The notes under the pieces are model-generated. The model was not told the origin of the DNA and ran no database searches. It saw only the letters and a program-made list of their open reading frames with translations. The position numbers were made by a program, and so were the translations under genes. From Aquanectria penicillioides (Eukaryota; Ascomycota; Sordariomycetes; Hypocreales; Nectriaceae), in NCBI GenBank assembly GCA_003415625.1, contig PYIU01000001.1:1674001-1738000 (forward strand): DNA of 64,000 nt, given 5' to 3'. This document shows, one piece after another, positions 48,336-59,745 of the stretch (positions are counted from its first letter, which is position 1; every line of letters starts with the position of its first letter).

Positions 48336-50695
48336 TTAGCCTTGCATCGCTTGAAGATGATGCTGGCTTGACTGGTTAGACTGGGTCGACGGGGCACGAG
48401 GCCTCGTGCGTGTGTTGCCGAGCAGTTTGGCATCGTTGGCGACCTCTGCCCAGCTTTTCATGCTTGGGAGGGAGGGCACACGCGTTGAGTCGCCGTTCTC
48501 GCTGGCAAGCTCTGAGCGGAACGTCCTGGGCGACGACATGGCGGACATGGGCATCGATAGGGCAGGGCTACTCGGTTCGGAGGGCAGAGAGGGGAACGGT
48601 TCAGGGGTTGACACCCGTGGCACCGGAGCCGCAGGTCTTTCAGGGAGCTGGCCCCAGCGTGATACCTTGCTCTCGTCCAGGGGGATCGAGTTGCGGCCGA
48701 TCAAGGGGCTGTTCTGGGCGGGAGTCGGGGTCGTCTCAACGCTGTGGCGGGAGAAGACTGATGAAGCCATGCTACTATCGGTCAAGCTCTGGTCGCGGGT
48801 CAAGTTGGGAGTCTCGCTGCGGCCAGGTGTCACAGGCAATGGGAGCTTGGAGCCAGAGCCTCGAGAACGGAGCTGGTATCCGACCAAGGTGGGAAAGCTA
48901 GGCGAGCGAGACGACGGGCGGTCGATGGGGGCGCGAGGGGTGGTGTTCTCGCTGAGTGGGCGGGGCGACAATACCTGTTGCTGAACCAGGGGCGACTGGG
49001 AGCGAGCATCGACCGAAAACCTTGCGGATCGAGATGAGGGCGGGAGCGGCGGTCTTGAAGACGGTGTGGTGGGTGTCGATCTTGTCTTTGTCAACCCGAC
49101 TCCGGGGTTTGGCTTAGGAGACCCAGGCCCGGTGCCGCTCCGACTGGTTCTCGGCAATGACGGCCGGGGCGGCCCGCGTCCCGGCGTCCGTTTCTGGTCG
49201 ATGTTGTCTGCCTCGAGCTTCTTGCATCTCTCCTCGGCTTCTTTCAGTTTGGACTGGAGCATTGTGATGGTTTGTTCGTGAGCTTTCCGTTCGTGCTCGA
49301 GTCGCAGTTCGTATGTCTTATCCCTCCCTTCCAGTTCGTCTATTCTCTTCTTCTGACGTTCATTCTCTTTGCGAAGCTTGTCCATGGCGGTAAACTTCTT
49401 GTCCCACTTATTCTCGACCCAGGATATCGGTCGCTTACAGCACTCGCCGTGGTAAATTTGATGGATGCCTCCAAGCATGGACAGTTTGTCATCGATCTTC
49501 TCTACTGAAATTCGGTTTCGTGGGTTTGACGCAATCATTCGGGAAATGATGTTGACAACCGGTCGGGGTCGTACCGTTTCCTGGCCTTCAAAAGTGAACA
49601 TGAAGGGGGGCGTCACCAGGGCATGAGATGTTAGTTTCTCAAGATGAACTTTCAGCTTCTCCTCACGGGCAAGCAATTGCTCTTCTCGGGTCTGCCTTGC
49701 TGAGTATTTCAGGGCCTCGTCAAAATCAGCCAGCCTAACATTGTACAGGACCGTCGCAATATTGAGGAACACGAGTCCAAGGGAGTATATGTCAGAGAGC
49801 TGCATGCTCGAGCCGTGGTCGGCATAAAGCTCTGGAGCCCGCCATCTCTCGGTTCCGGGTAGACCCTCGGTGGTAGTTTGGTCCTGGCCGCTCACATCTC
49901 TCGAGATTCCGAAATCGGCCAGATATACGCGATCGGCTTTGAGCAGGATATTGGAAGGCTTAATATCAAGGTGGCGGACATCGTTGGAGTGGCAGTGGGC
50001 CATGGCACGGGCAACACAGCCGATTACATTGCGCAGGAACTCGAGGGGGCATTTAGTATTACAGTCCAGGCCTTGGTGTTCGTTGTTTGGTTCTATAGCA
50101 CTCAAGTCCTTGAGGTCTAGGGCATTGAGGCGTTCGATGATGTCTTCACGATCGCCCTCGCTGAGGCGCAGATACTCGAGGTCTTCCAGAAGGATGCTTA
50201 GGTTGCACACGGCAACGGGCCAAATGAGCATACACAGCTCATGGGTGCGGGGCGCATACGTGGAAACGAGTCTGACAACATGTCGATGGTCCAGCTTGTT
50301 CATAGTCAGGCTTTCCTGACGCAGGTCCTCGATGGTGAAGCCGCGACGGCGGGGGATGCGCTTGCGGGCGAGGCGCACCGAGCCATAGGTGACTTCTTCG
50401 ACGCGGCCGAATGCACCATAGCCGAGATCGCCAAGCTTCACGAGCTTGGTGTCGAATCGCTTGGCGTCGGGGCCACTGAACAGAGGTTTATTGCTGTCGG
50501 GACCTCGTGGTTAGAGGGGGGATGCGACAATGGGTGTTGGGGCGCGACATACATGCTGGGCCAATTGTCGTCATTGTCCCAGGCGTCAATGATTTTGTGC
50601 TCCTCAAGCTCGCGCTCGACCTCCCAGAAACGGCTGTAGGTTTGGGCCGGGTCTGCTTGCCCGACTCTGGTCCAGCCTCGGGCCCAGTCGCCCAT
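48336..50695 (-). CDS. Non-RD serine/threonine protein kinase with coiled coil
   Basis: Predicted 766-residue kinase. Exons are 50553-50695 and 48336-50493; the 59-bp GT-AG intron joins DNWPS to INKPLFSGPDAKRFDTKLV. The start is the only ATG before the WEVERELEEHKIIDAWDNDDN segment. The kinase domain runs from about residue 68 to 380: glycine loop GYGAFG, ATP-binding Lys in ARKRI, an insert of about 40 residues rich in Leu/Asp/Glu before the E-helix, catalytic loop HLDIKPSN (Asp about 224), DFG and the APE motif in RAPELYADHG. The residue before the catalytic Asp is Leu, not Arg, so it is a non-RD kinase. A coiled coil follows (LRKENERQKKRIDELEGRDK and on), then about 300 disordered Pro/Ser/Arg-rich residues. 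All catalytic residues are present. Substrate and pathway are unknown. Confidence 0.88.
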
Positions 50696-53416
50696 ACTTT
50701 TGTTTCGAGTCTCGGCGTGGAGGTTGATGTGGAGGAGAAAATGGTGTGGGATCAATGTGGGACAGGCCGGGGGTTAGTGCGAGGGGTTCTAGGCGAGAGC
50801 GAAGCGCAGAGGTCGAGTATCAGGTCGAGATGCGATCCATGACTCGGTCGGAATGGGTCGAGGCCGCCGAGAAGAGTCGAGAAGGAGACGCGGTCGAGCA
50901 ATAGCCTCGACGAGAGGAGGAGGGAGGCGGTGGTGAAGGAGGAGGAAAGTCGTAGGAGACGGAGGAACTGAAGGGAGGGAAAAAACACACACAATTATGA
51001 AAGAGGCTGAGCACGAAGTTGAGAATGGGCCAATTCTCACTATTATCCCACCACCATTGCAGCGACCTCCCCTGCGCTGACCGTTGCGAAACCGTGGGTT
51101 TCCACTTGTCCACCTAAAAAATTACTGGGGATAACTACGTACTTGGCGTATGTTGCGACGGAAAATATGGTGCATGCAAATCGAAGTGCAAATGAAAATG
51201 CGAAGAATTGTGCACAGCCCTTCTGACCCAGTGCCGATCAACGGGCCCCAGACGCCCCAAGTGAGGCTGAGCAGAGGTGTTACAAAGCAACCCAGGTACG
51301 CATCCCATTGGGTTGCCCTCGAGATTGATGATTTCGTATGTCACTACCGATGGATGTGCATACTGCATAGGCTGGCAGGTCGACAGTGCGCTGCACTAAT
51401 GGGAACACACAGATATGTATTCAGTAATAAATGCAGATAATGAATTATTATTACGAAGCATCAACCCGAATGAACAAGACTACGTAGTAGGTTTGAACAA
51501 AATGAAACTAGCCAGTGAATGTTGATCAAACATAATTCTACTCATCTCGCAAAGTTTCAGGAGACAGCACCGATTGATGCCGTTCCCGTACATGCAGGAG
51601 TGAACTGGACGGCTTGCATCACCATGTCTGAGATGATGGCTAACTCCGGGCTGAGACTCGCTGCTCTGTGCGCCATCACTGGACGGGGGCACATGAAGGG
51701 TTAAATACAACCCACACTTTTTCAGCCCCCATCCCATGCGGCAGCCGGACAAAGTTAGCAAGTACAAGTACCTGCGCAGGAACAAAACGGCGGGTTTTGG
51801 ACTTCCATGTTGGTGGCCAAAGGGCGTGGTGGTGATGGTGGTGGTGGTGGTGGTGGCACTCGACGCTGTGGTGCACTGCGGGACAATGCGGCGGTCTCTG
51901 CGGCATAACCTTGCCGCACTCCAGGGCCACTGCCGCACACCCCGCGATTCCGTCCCATCCACTGGAAAGGTACCGTTGCAGCGGCCGTTCCGCTGCGTCC
52001 CTCCAGACTCGCGTAGGCTGTCGATGCCAAAACCGGGGGCAGCCGGCCCCCCCTCCCCCCGGCAGCTCCAGGGGAGCATTACTAATGGACAAATTGGGCA
52101 GTTTTGTTCGAGTGCAGAACAGGGGAGGCCACAGTCTCATGAGCACGACGTCAGTCCTGCTCTCCAGCACCACCAAAAGGAAGCACACTCGCGCTAGCTA
52201 ATAAGCAACGAAAAGTGTAGTCAGCTCGTTGCGGCCTCGCAGGCCAATGGCCACGCCCTGATGTCCATCTTTCCGGGCTTGACTCGGCAAAGTCGGGCAT
52301 GCGGGACCAGGGATGCCGCTGGTAGGATAACGGTCGAGGTGATGTTTCTGGGAGACCTGGCAGGTTTGGTTGTCCTCTGTCGCGGTGTTTGTGGTGTAGG
52401 TACAGGTACAGCCGCTGTGCAGCGTCTGATAGCGGCCGCGCTCAGCAGTAATTGGACGTGCCAGCCCGCTGGAATTGCTTTTAACACTGGAGCGAGCCCC
52501 TCAAAATAAGGCCCAGGCATGCCGAACGCTAAGGCCTTGCCCCCCTCAGCAACCTCCACCTCAGCTGCATCTTTCCTCCGTCCCATGTTCATCCCCAACT
52601 TCAAAACTCCAAACTCAACCTCAACCTCAACCTCGATCTCATCTCCCCATCTACAGCCTGCCAGCATCGTCAAATCTCCCCGTCGCCATCTCCGTGCCGC
52701 TAGCTCAGTTCATTACCCCAGTCTCAGCCCCAACGTCCACATCTCGGTGCATCTGCCACCCATCGCTGCGCAGCTCCATCCTTCCCCAACTCTCTCCAGT
52801 ACCTACGTTCCGGGGATTTTCGTTGTCGTCACCCTCAGAACCCTGTTGCCGAAACATCGCAAAGCGCCTGGTCGATAATCAACTATTTCCCTTCCTTGTC
52901 GGATTTCCCGTTCAAACCGCTGCTTTCTATCAAGCTCTGCTTTGGCCGTTTTCGTCCACAGCCCCAACGACCGTGCCCCAAGTCCGTGCTCTTGCTCTAT
53001 GACAGTCACTGTCTGATCAAGGACTTGGCCGATTGTCAATCTCAGCCCTACAATTATCAAGCGGTGGCTCTTTGACGTCGTGTGTACCAAACCGAGTGGT
53101 TTCTGTCCAGGTCTTTGCCTCGAGTTTGTCCTCTCCTGATCCAAAGGGCCAAGTCAACATTCATGGTCAAGTTTTGACCAACGAGATATTACAAATCTCA
53201 ACGCGCCACTTTGAGCATCTGGAATAGTCCTGGCCGACTCTCGGCTCTCCGGTTCCTCGCACTCAGATGCACATTACACCTGCCTATCTTAGATAATTCT
53301 CTAAGACCACCGGCCACTATCTGACTCATCCATCCGGCACGCCAACTTCACTCGGCCCTCTTCTGGTCTTCCGCGAGGTCCCATACCAGGTCAGGTTTCT
53401 CGGGTCCTCCCTGAAC
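50696..53416. promoter_or_regulatory. Divergent intergenic region, 2.7 kb
   Basis: Upstream of both the kinase (-) and the bZIP gene (+). Contains GGT-rich tract at about 51832-51858 and AACCTC repeats near 52617-52636. Small open frames of 60-200 codons overlap on both strands and are not credible. The length would suit a long leader for the transcription factor, but this is inference. Confidence 0.45.
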
Positions 53417-55419
53417 ATGACAACTTTGCAAGCCGACACCGCTCCACCAATCCTATCTCGGCAATTTCAACCCAAACCTCCACACAGACACAACAAGTCT
53501 GCCACCATGGCACGCTCACCTCGGAGTCCAGCTATTCCCCTTCCAACTCGAAAAAGGTCAGATACCTCCGAGGAAGGGGATGAAGGAGGAGAGAAAAAGC
53601 GGTCGAGAGGTCGCCCTCGACTTGAGACCAAAGACGAAACAGCTGCTGATGTTAGTATAATGCCCCGTTTTTTTTTGTCCTGGCACACATCGACCCTGTC
53701 ACCGTGAATATCATATTCTAACACACGGACTAGCGTCGACGCACTCAAATCCGTCTCGCTCAGCGGGCATATCGCAATCGAAAAGACTCAGCCATCGACA
53801 CCCTCAGGAAGAGGGTCCAAGAGCTTGAGCAAGTCAATGAGGACATGGGTCGTGAGTTTATGAGCTTTTCAGACTTTGTCTTGAGACAAGGCATGCTCCA
53901 AGGCTCGCCTGAGACGGCTAGACGCTTGAACGATGCCACTCGCAAGTTCCTGTCCCTCTCACGCATTGCCACCGAGGACGGCTCCGAGGATGCATCTCCA
54001 GATCCTATGGGCAGATCTACAAACAAGTCAAATCTCTACCCCGAGAAATCGAAGCGACCGTCCAGTGATTCAACGTCGTCGTCCGGTGACCGGCAATCCA
54101 CCCCAAACACGGAATTGAGCCTTGAGGAAACAAATCTCTCGAATATGCAAGCGCTATCGGAACCATTCCAGCAATTCAACCCCATGATACATATGCCAGT
54201 CAATTCCATCACTTATCCAACGACGAAAGACTCCAGCTTCCCTGTGCTGGACACGCATGCTCCGCTTTCCATCTTTAGCAATTCGTACACACAATCTCCA
54301 TTTAGCACCCTCCCGCCACCAAAATCGTATGCTGCCCAGGAGCGAAGCTTTGGTCGCCGTTTCCAGAGAGCAACCATCGAGGCAGGTTTGTCGCTTGCAT
54401 TGATGGAGAACCCGCCGCCAGACAAGTACATGTCCGTGTTCGCCTTCTGCTTGCAGTTTGAGAGCAGGCAGGAAATCATCCGGCGATTGAGCGTGGTTCT
54501 GGACAAGACACGCAACGAGACTTTGAACCACTGGAAGTATCCGTTTACCAATCTTGGCGGCGCAGGAACCTGGTTCTCCAGCCCCGATTCAACTGGCAGG
54601 ACGTCAGGCAGCGATGAGTCCAATGCTGGGTTCCCGGTTGGCAATCACGGCTTGCCGGAGCCATTCAAGCCTTCCAACATGACTGGTTACTCAACTGGCC
54701 CATTCAATCACGATATTGAACTGGCCAGGGACATCCGGGTTGATCATCGAATGCGGATGCTCCATCCTGGATTTGAAGGGGACTTTTTCGACGCTGATGA
54801 GGTAGATGCTTACCTCCGCAAACATGGAATTTTTGTTCCTGAAGGCAAAGACTACGTTGAGGTTGAGATCGACCTCGAGGTTTTCGACAATGCGCCAGAG
54901 ATGCCCCCAAGGAATTTCGGTCCGAGCAGACAGCAATTCTTTAAACCTGTCTCGGCTCCAGCGAGTGGCCCCGACCTCATGACGCTGTACTCTGGCGGGC
55001 TTGATGCTACTGGGACCACCTGGGCCGGCCCGACCACGACAACAGCCGTGCCTTCAGATATGATGAGCAGTTCGATTTCATTGCCAACATTGGATGCTCA
55101 GTTTGACCCCATTGGATCTGATCTGAATGCGGCTGGTACGCAGTTTGATGCAGCCTTGTCCACCTTTGGGGACATGTCTGAAATTCCTTGGCGAGTGTGG
55201 GAGATGCCCACCCCAGCATCTCAGAAGACCAAGGTTACAATTGATGTTAACCGACTCGTTACCGGTAAGTCTAGACGCCAATTTAACTTTTAATTAAGCA
55301 AATACTAATCAAGTGCAGAGTTGGTCTCTACCGCGGTGTGCTTGGGCCGCAGCCCAGGTGTCCGGCCGAAGGATGTGCACAAGGCTGTCAGACTGGCCAT
55401 CATTTTGCAAGGAAGTTAG
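53417..55419 (+). CDS. bZIP transcription factor with QIRLAQRAYR basic region
   Basis: Predicted 621-residue fungal bZIP protein that should bind DNA as a dimer in the nucleus. Exons are 53417-53650, 53734-55264 and 55319-55419. The GTTAGT donor of the first 83-bp intron and the CTAAC-like branch place the basic region at the start of exon 2; the last 54-bp intron joins NRLVT to ELVSTAVCLGRSPGVR. Basic region: RRRTQIRLAQRAYRNRKDSA, followed by a short leucine zipper IDTLRKRVQELEQVNEDM. In AP-1-like proteins the invariant Asn sits where this one has Ile. Downstream, FGRRFQRATIEAGLSLAL and FDADEVDAYLRKHGIFVPEG look conserved, and the middle is Ser/Pro-rich. ATG 53506 is an alternative start. 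Family is certain; target genes are unknown. Confidence 0.9.
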
Positions 55420-55656
55420 CGGAGCCGGTGGTTTGTTTTCTCGTTCTCTACTGAGCTTTTGGGACATTATTATAAAAAGGTGCCATGTGGGTATTGCGGA
55501 ATCAAGGAAATTTGGGTTGCGTGGTTTGGATATTTGCGAGCTAAAACGGTACGGATCTGGCGTCTGAAATATTGATACCCCGTGGAATAGGTGGCTGGCT
55601 TCGGCCATGAATGTAAATGAGGAAGATATTTTGCGCATCGCTCACTCCTCCTCACT

Positions 55657-55660
<4 letters not shown>

Positions 55661-55700
<40 letters not shown>
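55661..55700. repeat. (CT)20 microsatellite abutting a stop codon
   Basis: Twenty CT dinucleotides whose last base is also the last base of the DUF3632 gene's stop codon on the minus strand. On that strand the 3' untranslated region begins as a GA tract. Confidence 0.9.
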
Positions 55701-55706
<6 letters not shown>

Positions 55707-56762
55707 TCAGCTTTGATCATGGCCTCCAGCGCGTGCTTTGCAGCTCTGCGTTGCTCCTCGGTGAAGCTCTCCTCAGAGGCCAAAGCCTCCCATCTCTGCT
55801 TCCAAAATGCCCACCGCTCAACGCCGAATCCCTCCTTTCCATGCCAAAGATTGCCCGACGGCATGTTCGGGGGCTGGCCTCGGCCCTCGTCCTTGCACAA
55901 ACGATAATACACGGAACTTCCGTTCACGAACAGCTTCTCGGCTCCCTCGAGGCGGTCGAGCACGTCCTTGCCGTCGCCGAGCTCCATCTCCAGGGTGCAC
56001 ATGATGCCGTACACAGCGCCGAGGCGGAGGCAGTTGTCTCCGGTGCTCAGCGTGGCATCGCCGGTGGCGCCGAGCAAGGCTGCGTACCCGCAGGCGTTGA
56101 CCCAGAGGGCCCTGCGACTGGCCACGGCGTCGGGGTCTGCTCGGCACACGGCGGGGTGTACGAATTGGGCCGTCCAGCCTGTGCGGCAAGAGTCAGCGGG
56201 AGCAATGATGCATCAATTTCCATGCCATGACGGGGGTTGGAGAGGGAGGGGGAGTGTATAGAGGAGGGAAGAGAAGGGATGGGTGGATGGGTGGATGGAT
56301 GGATGGATGGATGGATGGATAGATAGGTAGATAGGTAGATAGATAGATAGAGGGGGCGTCGGTGGGTGAACCCATACGGTTGTAACACTCCCACCAGTCC
56401 ATCCCCCATTGTGCCAGGTCCCGCCAGATGTACCCGTCGGAGAAGTCAAAGTATTGGCTGTACTTGTCCTGCGGTTGATGGATCCGGGGCAGAGTGCGGA
56501 TGGCCTGGAGGATGGAGATGACGGCCGGCCCCGTCGACGGCTCCACGACGGCCACCTCGTTGAGCAGCGTCCACAGCGCCGCGAGCCGCTGCTGCAGCTC
56601 CATCGACCCCTGGCCGGCCTCTACGTAGGCGGCCAGCTCCTTCGCGGTGTCGGCGGGGGTTGATTCGCCCTCGAAACAGGCCCTCAGCGATGCGAACTGG
56701 GCGTTTGAGATCTCAAACTTGCCGTAGCCCTTGTGCGCCTTGACAAAGAAATCGTCCAACAT
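55700..56762 (-). CDS. DUF3632 family protein
   Basis: Predicted 287-residue protein resembling the fungal DUF3632 family, whose function is unknown. Exons are 56378-56762 and 55700-56178; the intron of 199 bp is long for this window because it contains a TGGA/TAGA microsatellite. The junction joins WWECYN to RWTAQFVHPAVC. Family features are the start MLDDFFVKAHKGYGKFE, a helical repeat-like first half with ALWTLLNEVAVVEPSTGPA, and YIWRDLAQWGMDWWECYN. The second half has NACGYAALLGATGD and RWAFWKQRWEAL. I chose ATG 56762. The sequence just before it, a pyrimidine-rich run ending TCGCAG, looks like a 3' splice site, so a further 5' exon, perhaps from ATG 56870, is possible. No enzyme motif seen. 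Confidence 0.75.
56281..56352. repeat. GGAT/GATA microsatellite inside an intron
   Basis: Imperfect tetranucleotide array, first mainly GGAT and then GATA with GGTA variants. It lies wholly within the DUF3632 intron. Confidence 0.9.
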
Positions 56763-57098
56763 GACTGCGAGAAATTGAGAATGGGGCGAGAGAGAGAGGG
56801 AAAAGTCAGATGGGATCACTACATCTTGGCACCTTTTATCCATCCATAGCCCGTCTTCGTTCTGAGACATTGAGGCGTCGTGCCGGCTTACTAGCAGCCC
56901 AAGTGGAAGCGATCGTGAAGTCTAGGGTAGGTTGCGTGCAGATTGCCCGATTTGGCAGCGCCGACTCGCCCTGTGAGCACTCTCCAATTCGAGATGCCGA
57001 TTGATAACATACCCATCGTTTCTCAACTCTGCCATGACCGTTTTGCGATAGACGCCAGGACACGATATACATATGCATTGATCCTATAGACTGCCACC
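56763..57098. promoter_or_regulatory. Divergent intergenic region of DUF3632 and asparaginase-like genes
   Basis: 336 bp between the chosen starts. A possible short 5' exon of the DUF3632 gene (ending before 56769) lies in it. No binding site assigned. Confidence 0.4.
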
Positions 57099-58543
57099 AT
57101 GGAATACACGACTCGACACTCTGAGTCCCCCAAATTCCACCCTCGGCTCATCATCCACGGCGGGGCGGGCAACATTGCCCGCGACAGTTACCCTCCGCAG
57201 CTCTACGGTGCTTATCGAGATGCCCTAATATCCATCGTACGGCCTCTTTAGCCCAGCTTGCCCACCAGCACATGTTATTGACTCAGGCGGTTTAATAGGT
57301 CTCAAAGACAAATGACTACATGACCACGCCTGTCAAAGGTGCCACGGAAAAGTGCCCCCCAACACAGCGCCCCTCAGCACTAGACGTCGCCGTCTACGCT
57401 GTCCGCCAGCTTGAAGACAACCCCCTCTTCAACAGCGGCCACGGCGCCGTCTTCACCCGCGACGGCATCAATGAGCTGGAAGCCTCCGTCATGGTCTCCC
57501 GCGGCTACAAGAAGCGCGGCGTGGGCGTCATGGGTCTCCGCCGGGTGCGCAACCCGATCCTGCTCGCCAAGAAGATGCTCGAGCACGGCGAGGAGGACCT
57601 GGCGCCGCATGGAGCAGCACTGGCAGCACGGGCGAGCAAGACAGAGCTCGATGTGCCGTCTGCCCAAGGCCACACGCAGCTCCACGGCGCAACGGCGGAA
57701 CAGCTCGCGGGGCGGTACGGGCTCGACCTCGTGGACCCGGGATACTTCTTCACGCAGCGGCGCTGGGACGAGCACATCCGGGCCCTGGAGCGGGAGAGGC
57801 GCGGGGCCGGATCGGCGACGTGGAGCGCCACCGAGTATCTGCCGCAGGGCACTGTCGGAGCCGTAGCACTCGACGAAGATGGCGTCATATGCGCGGCCAC
57901 GAGCACCGGCGGGTTGACCAACAAGCTCACGGGACGCATCGGCGACACTCCCGTCGTGGGAGCCGGCTTCTGGGCCGAAGAGTGGAGCGAGGACGGAGAC
58001 CCGACCCGGGCCGACAGCGATGGAGTTTGGCAACGCCTTCACAACTCCCTGACCAGCAGCGGCCCTTCCATCGTCCTCTGCAACACACTTAGAGGTGCTC
58101 TGGCAGATTGTCTCCCCATGCCCTTCATGTACACCCCATTAAGCCGGCCGCCGAGCAGAGGCCATACCACAACAACACGGTCCGTGGGCGGTTCCGGGAC
58201 CGGCAACGGCGACTCCTTCCTACGCACCAATGCCCTCCGCACCGTGGCGGCCATAGCCAGATGGAAGCCCGAAGCCGGAGCCAACGCGGTGACGCTCGTT
58301 GCCGGGCCCGGGGGAGAGCTCCAGAAGAGCGCGGGTGATCGGTGGAAGCGAACAGGTGAGGGCGAAGGCGGCATCATCGCCATCGAGTGCGCTGTTGTGC
58401 GTGACGAAGCTGGCCGGATCGTGGATGCTCGCTCGGACATCTTGATGGACTTCAACTGCGGGGGCATGTTCCGGGCTTGGATAGACGACCACGGGAACCC
58501 CTTGTTTAGCATCTGGACAAACGGTTCCACAGACGATATATAG
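57099..58543 (+). CDS. Isoaspartyl peptidase / L-asparaginase (Asparaginase_2, Ntn hydrolase)
   Basis: Predicted 460-residue Ntn hydrolase that should self-cleave and hydrolyse beta-aspartyl peptides or L-asparagine, in the cytosol. Exons are 57099-57236 and 57299-58543 with a 62-bp GT-AG intron, phase 0. The N-terminal motif RLIIHGGAGNI marks the alpha subunit; NPLFNSGHGAVFTRDG, which follows, is also conserved. The nucleophile is the Thr in LPQGTVGAVALDEDG (about residue 231), where autocleavage creates the beta subunit. STGGLTNKLTGRIGDTPVVGAG completes the substrate pocket. The family usually has about 320-340 residues; the extra length is in a Pro/Arg-rich insert before GDSFLRTNALRTV and in the alpha subunit. 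There is no signal peptide. Asparaginase and isoaspartyl peptidase activity cannot be separated from sequence. Confidence 0.92.
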
Positions 58544-59153
58544 TGTAAGCGGCAAAAAATGGTTAATGAACGGGGAATGTCATGGTATATTTGATCTGTA
58601 CCCAGTTTTGCAGAAATCAAACAAGCTGCCAACGTCGATCCCAACCAGGGATCATCTCCTTCATCTTCTGCATCTCTGTCTTCTCTGTCTTCTCCGGCTC
58701 TTCATGTCTGCCGGCTTCCCGAGCCAAACACTCGCGCCTGTTCCCCCATGCCAGGCCTCGCTCCCCGGATCGTACAATGTCTCATCAGACATGGAAATAT
58801 AAGTGGTCTGTATCTTGCAAGAAGCATGGAAAAAAACTCCATCCCTTAAGCCAGAACCCGCCCTTCCCTACCGGTCCCATATTCTTGCTCTCTCTATAGT
58901 ACATTGGAACGCCGGCCCGATGCGAATTGTGGGTGGGAGTTTTTTGGATTAGAAAAAACCTCTGCCGATTTTGGTTTTGTTCGTGTGGTGGAAGAATACA
59001 CAAGACCTCTCTTCTTTGCATTAAAAGAAATTCGGAGGAGGCCCGTAGATTTGGTGTGTGGTGGAGTTGAGAGGGGAGGATGATTGTTGAGTTGGTTAAA
59101 AAAAAAAAAAAAGTTGCCCATCGTCATTTATCTCGGTCTCGTTAAACCGTCAT
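58544..59153. other. Intergenic, convergent 3' ends
   Basis: Spacer between the asparaginase-like (+) and TIM17 (-) genes. It contains an A-run (59099-59112). No gene seen. Confidence 0.55.
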
Positions 59154-59745
59154 TTACAGGGTAGCGCCGCTCTCCATGTTGGGAGGAGGCTGAGGGATCT
59201 CGAGCTTGGTCGATCCGGAGAGCATTTTGTTGAAGGCGATACCGACACCCTCGATGACGGCGAGAAGGACAGCACAGCCAATGGCGCCGTTGCGGGCAGC
59301 CTTGTAGCCACCTCGGATGGCGAGGGAGCCGCCGGTGAAGAAACCAGCAATGATGGCGTTGTAGGGGTCCTCCTTCCTGCGGATGCCCTTGACGGCGCAG
59401 TCAAAGGTGGAGAAGAGACCACCCCAGACACCAAAGTTGCCGCCGAGCACGGGGGCGCGCATCTTGATGGCGGTGATGGCACCAATACGTCGCTCGCCGT
59501 AAGGAGAGTTTCGGAAGCCCTTGATACCGTGCCAGATGGTACCACCGATGGCCTAGAAGAGAGAAGAAGACGTGTCAGCGTTGTAGACATTGGGATTTCG
59601 TGGTAGCATCGTTCGAGGTCGCGATTCGAGCGGTTTGATTGTGGATCGAGGAGACCACAAAAATAAGAAGACTTACGCCCATGCAGAAGGCACCACCAAA
59701 GTCATTGAGGATGACATAGGGGCAGGGGTCGCGACCGTGATCCAT
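59154..59745 (-). CDS. TIM17: Mitochondrial import translocase subunit Tim17
   Basis: A 155-residue inner-membrane core subunit of the TIM23 complex, which moves presequence proteins into the matrix. Exons are 59677-59745 and 59154-59552; the 124-bp intron is phase 0 and joins GAFCMG to [17 protein letters not shown]. The family pattern is complete: the [11 protein letters not shown]-terminus, the four glycine-rich membrane segments ([35 protein letters not shown] and [15 protein letters not shown]) and the conserved Cys pair that can form a disulfide in this family (C8 and the Cys in [11 protein letters not shown]). RKEDPYNAI is also conserved. Tim22 or Tim23 are excluded by the DPCP start and short length. 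The C-terminus PPPNMES is proline-rich. Confidence 0.97.
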
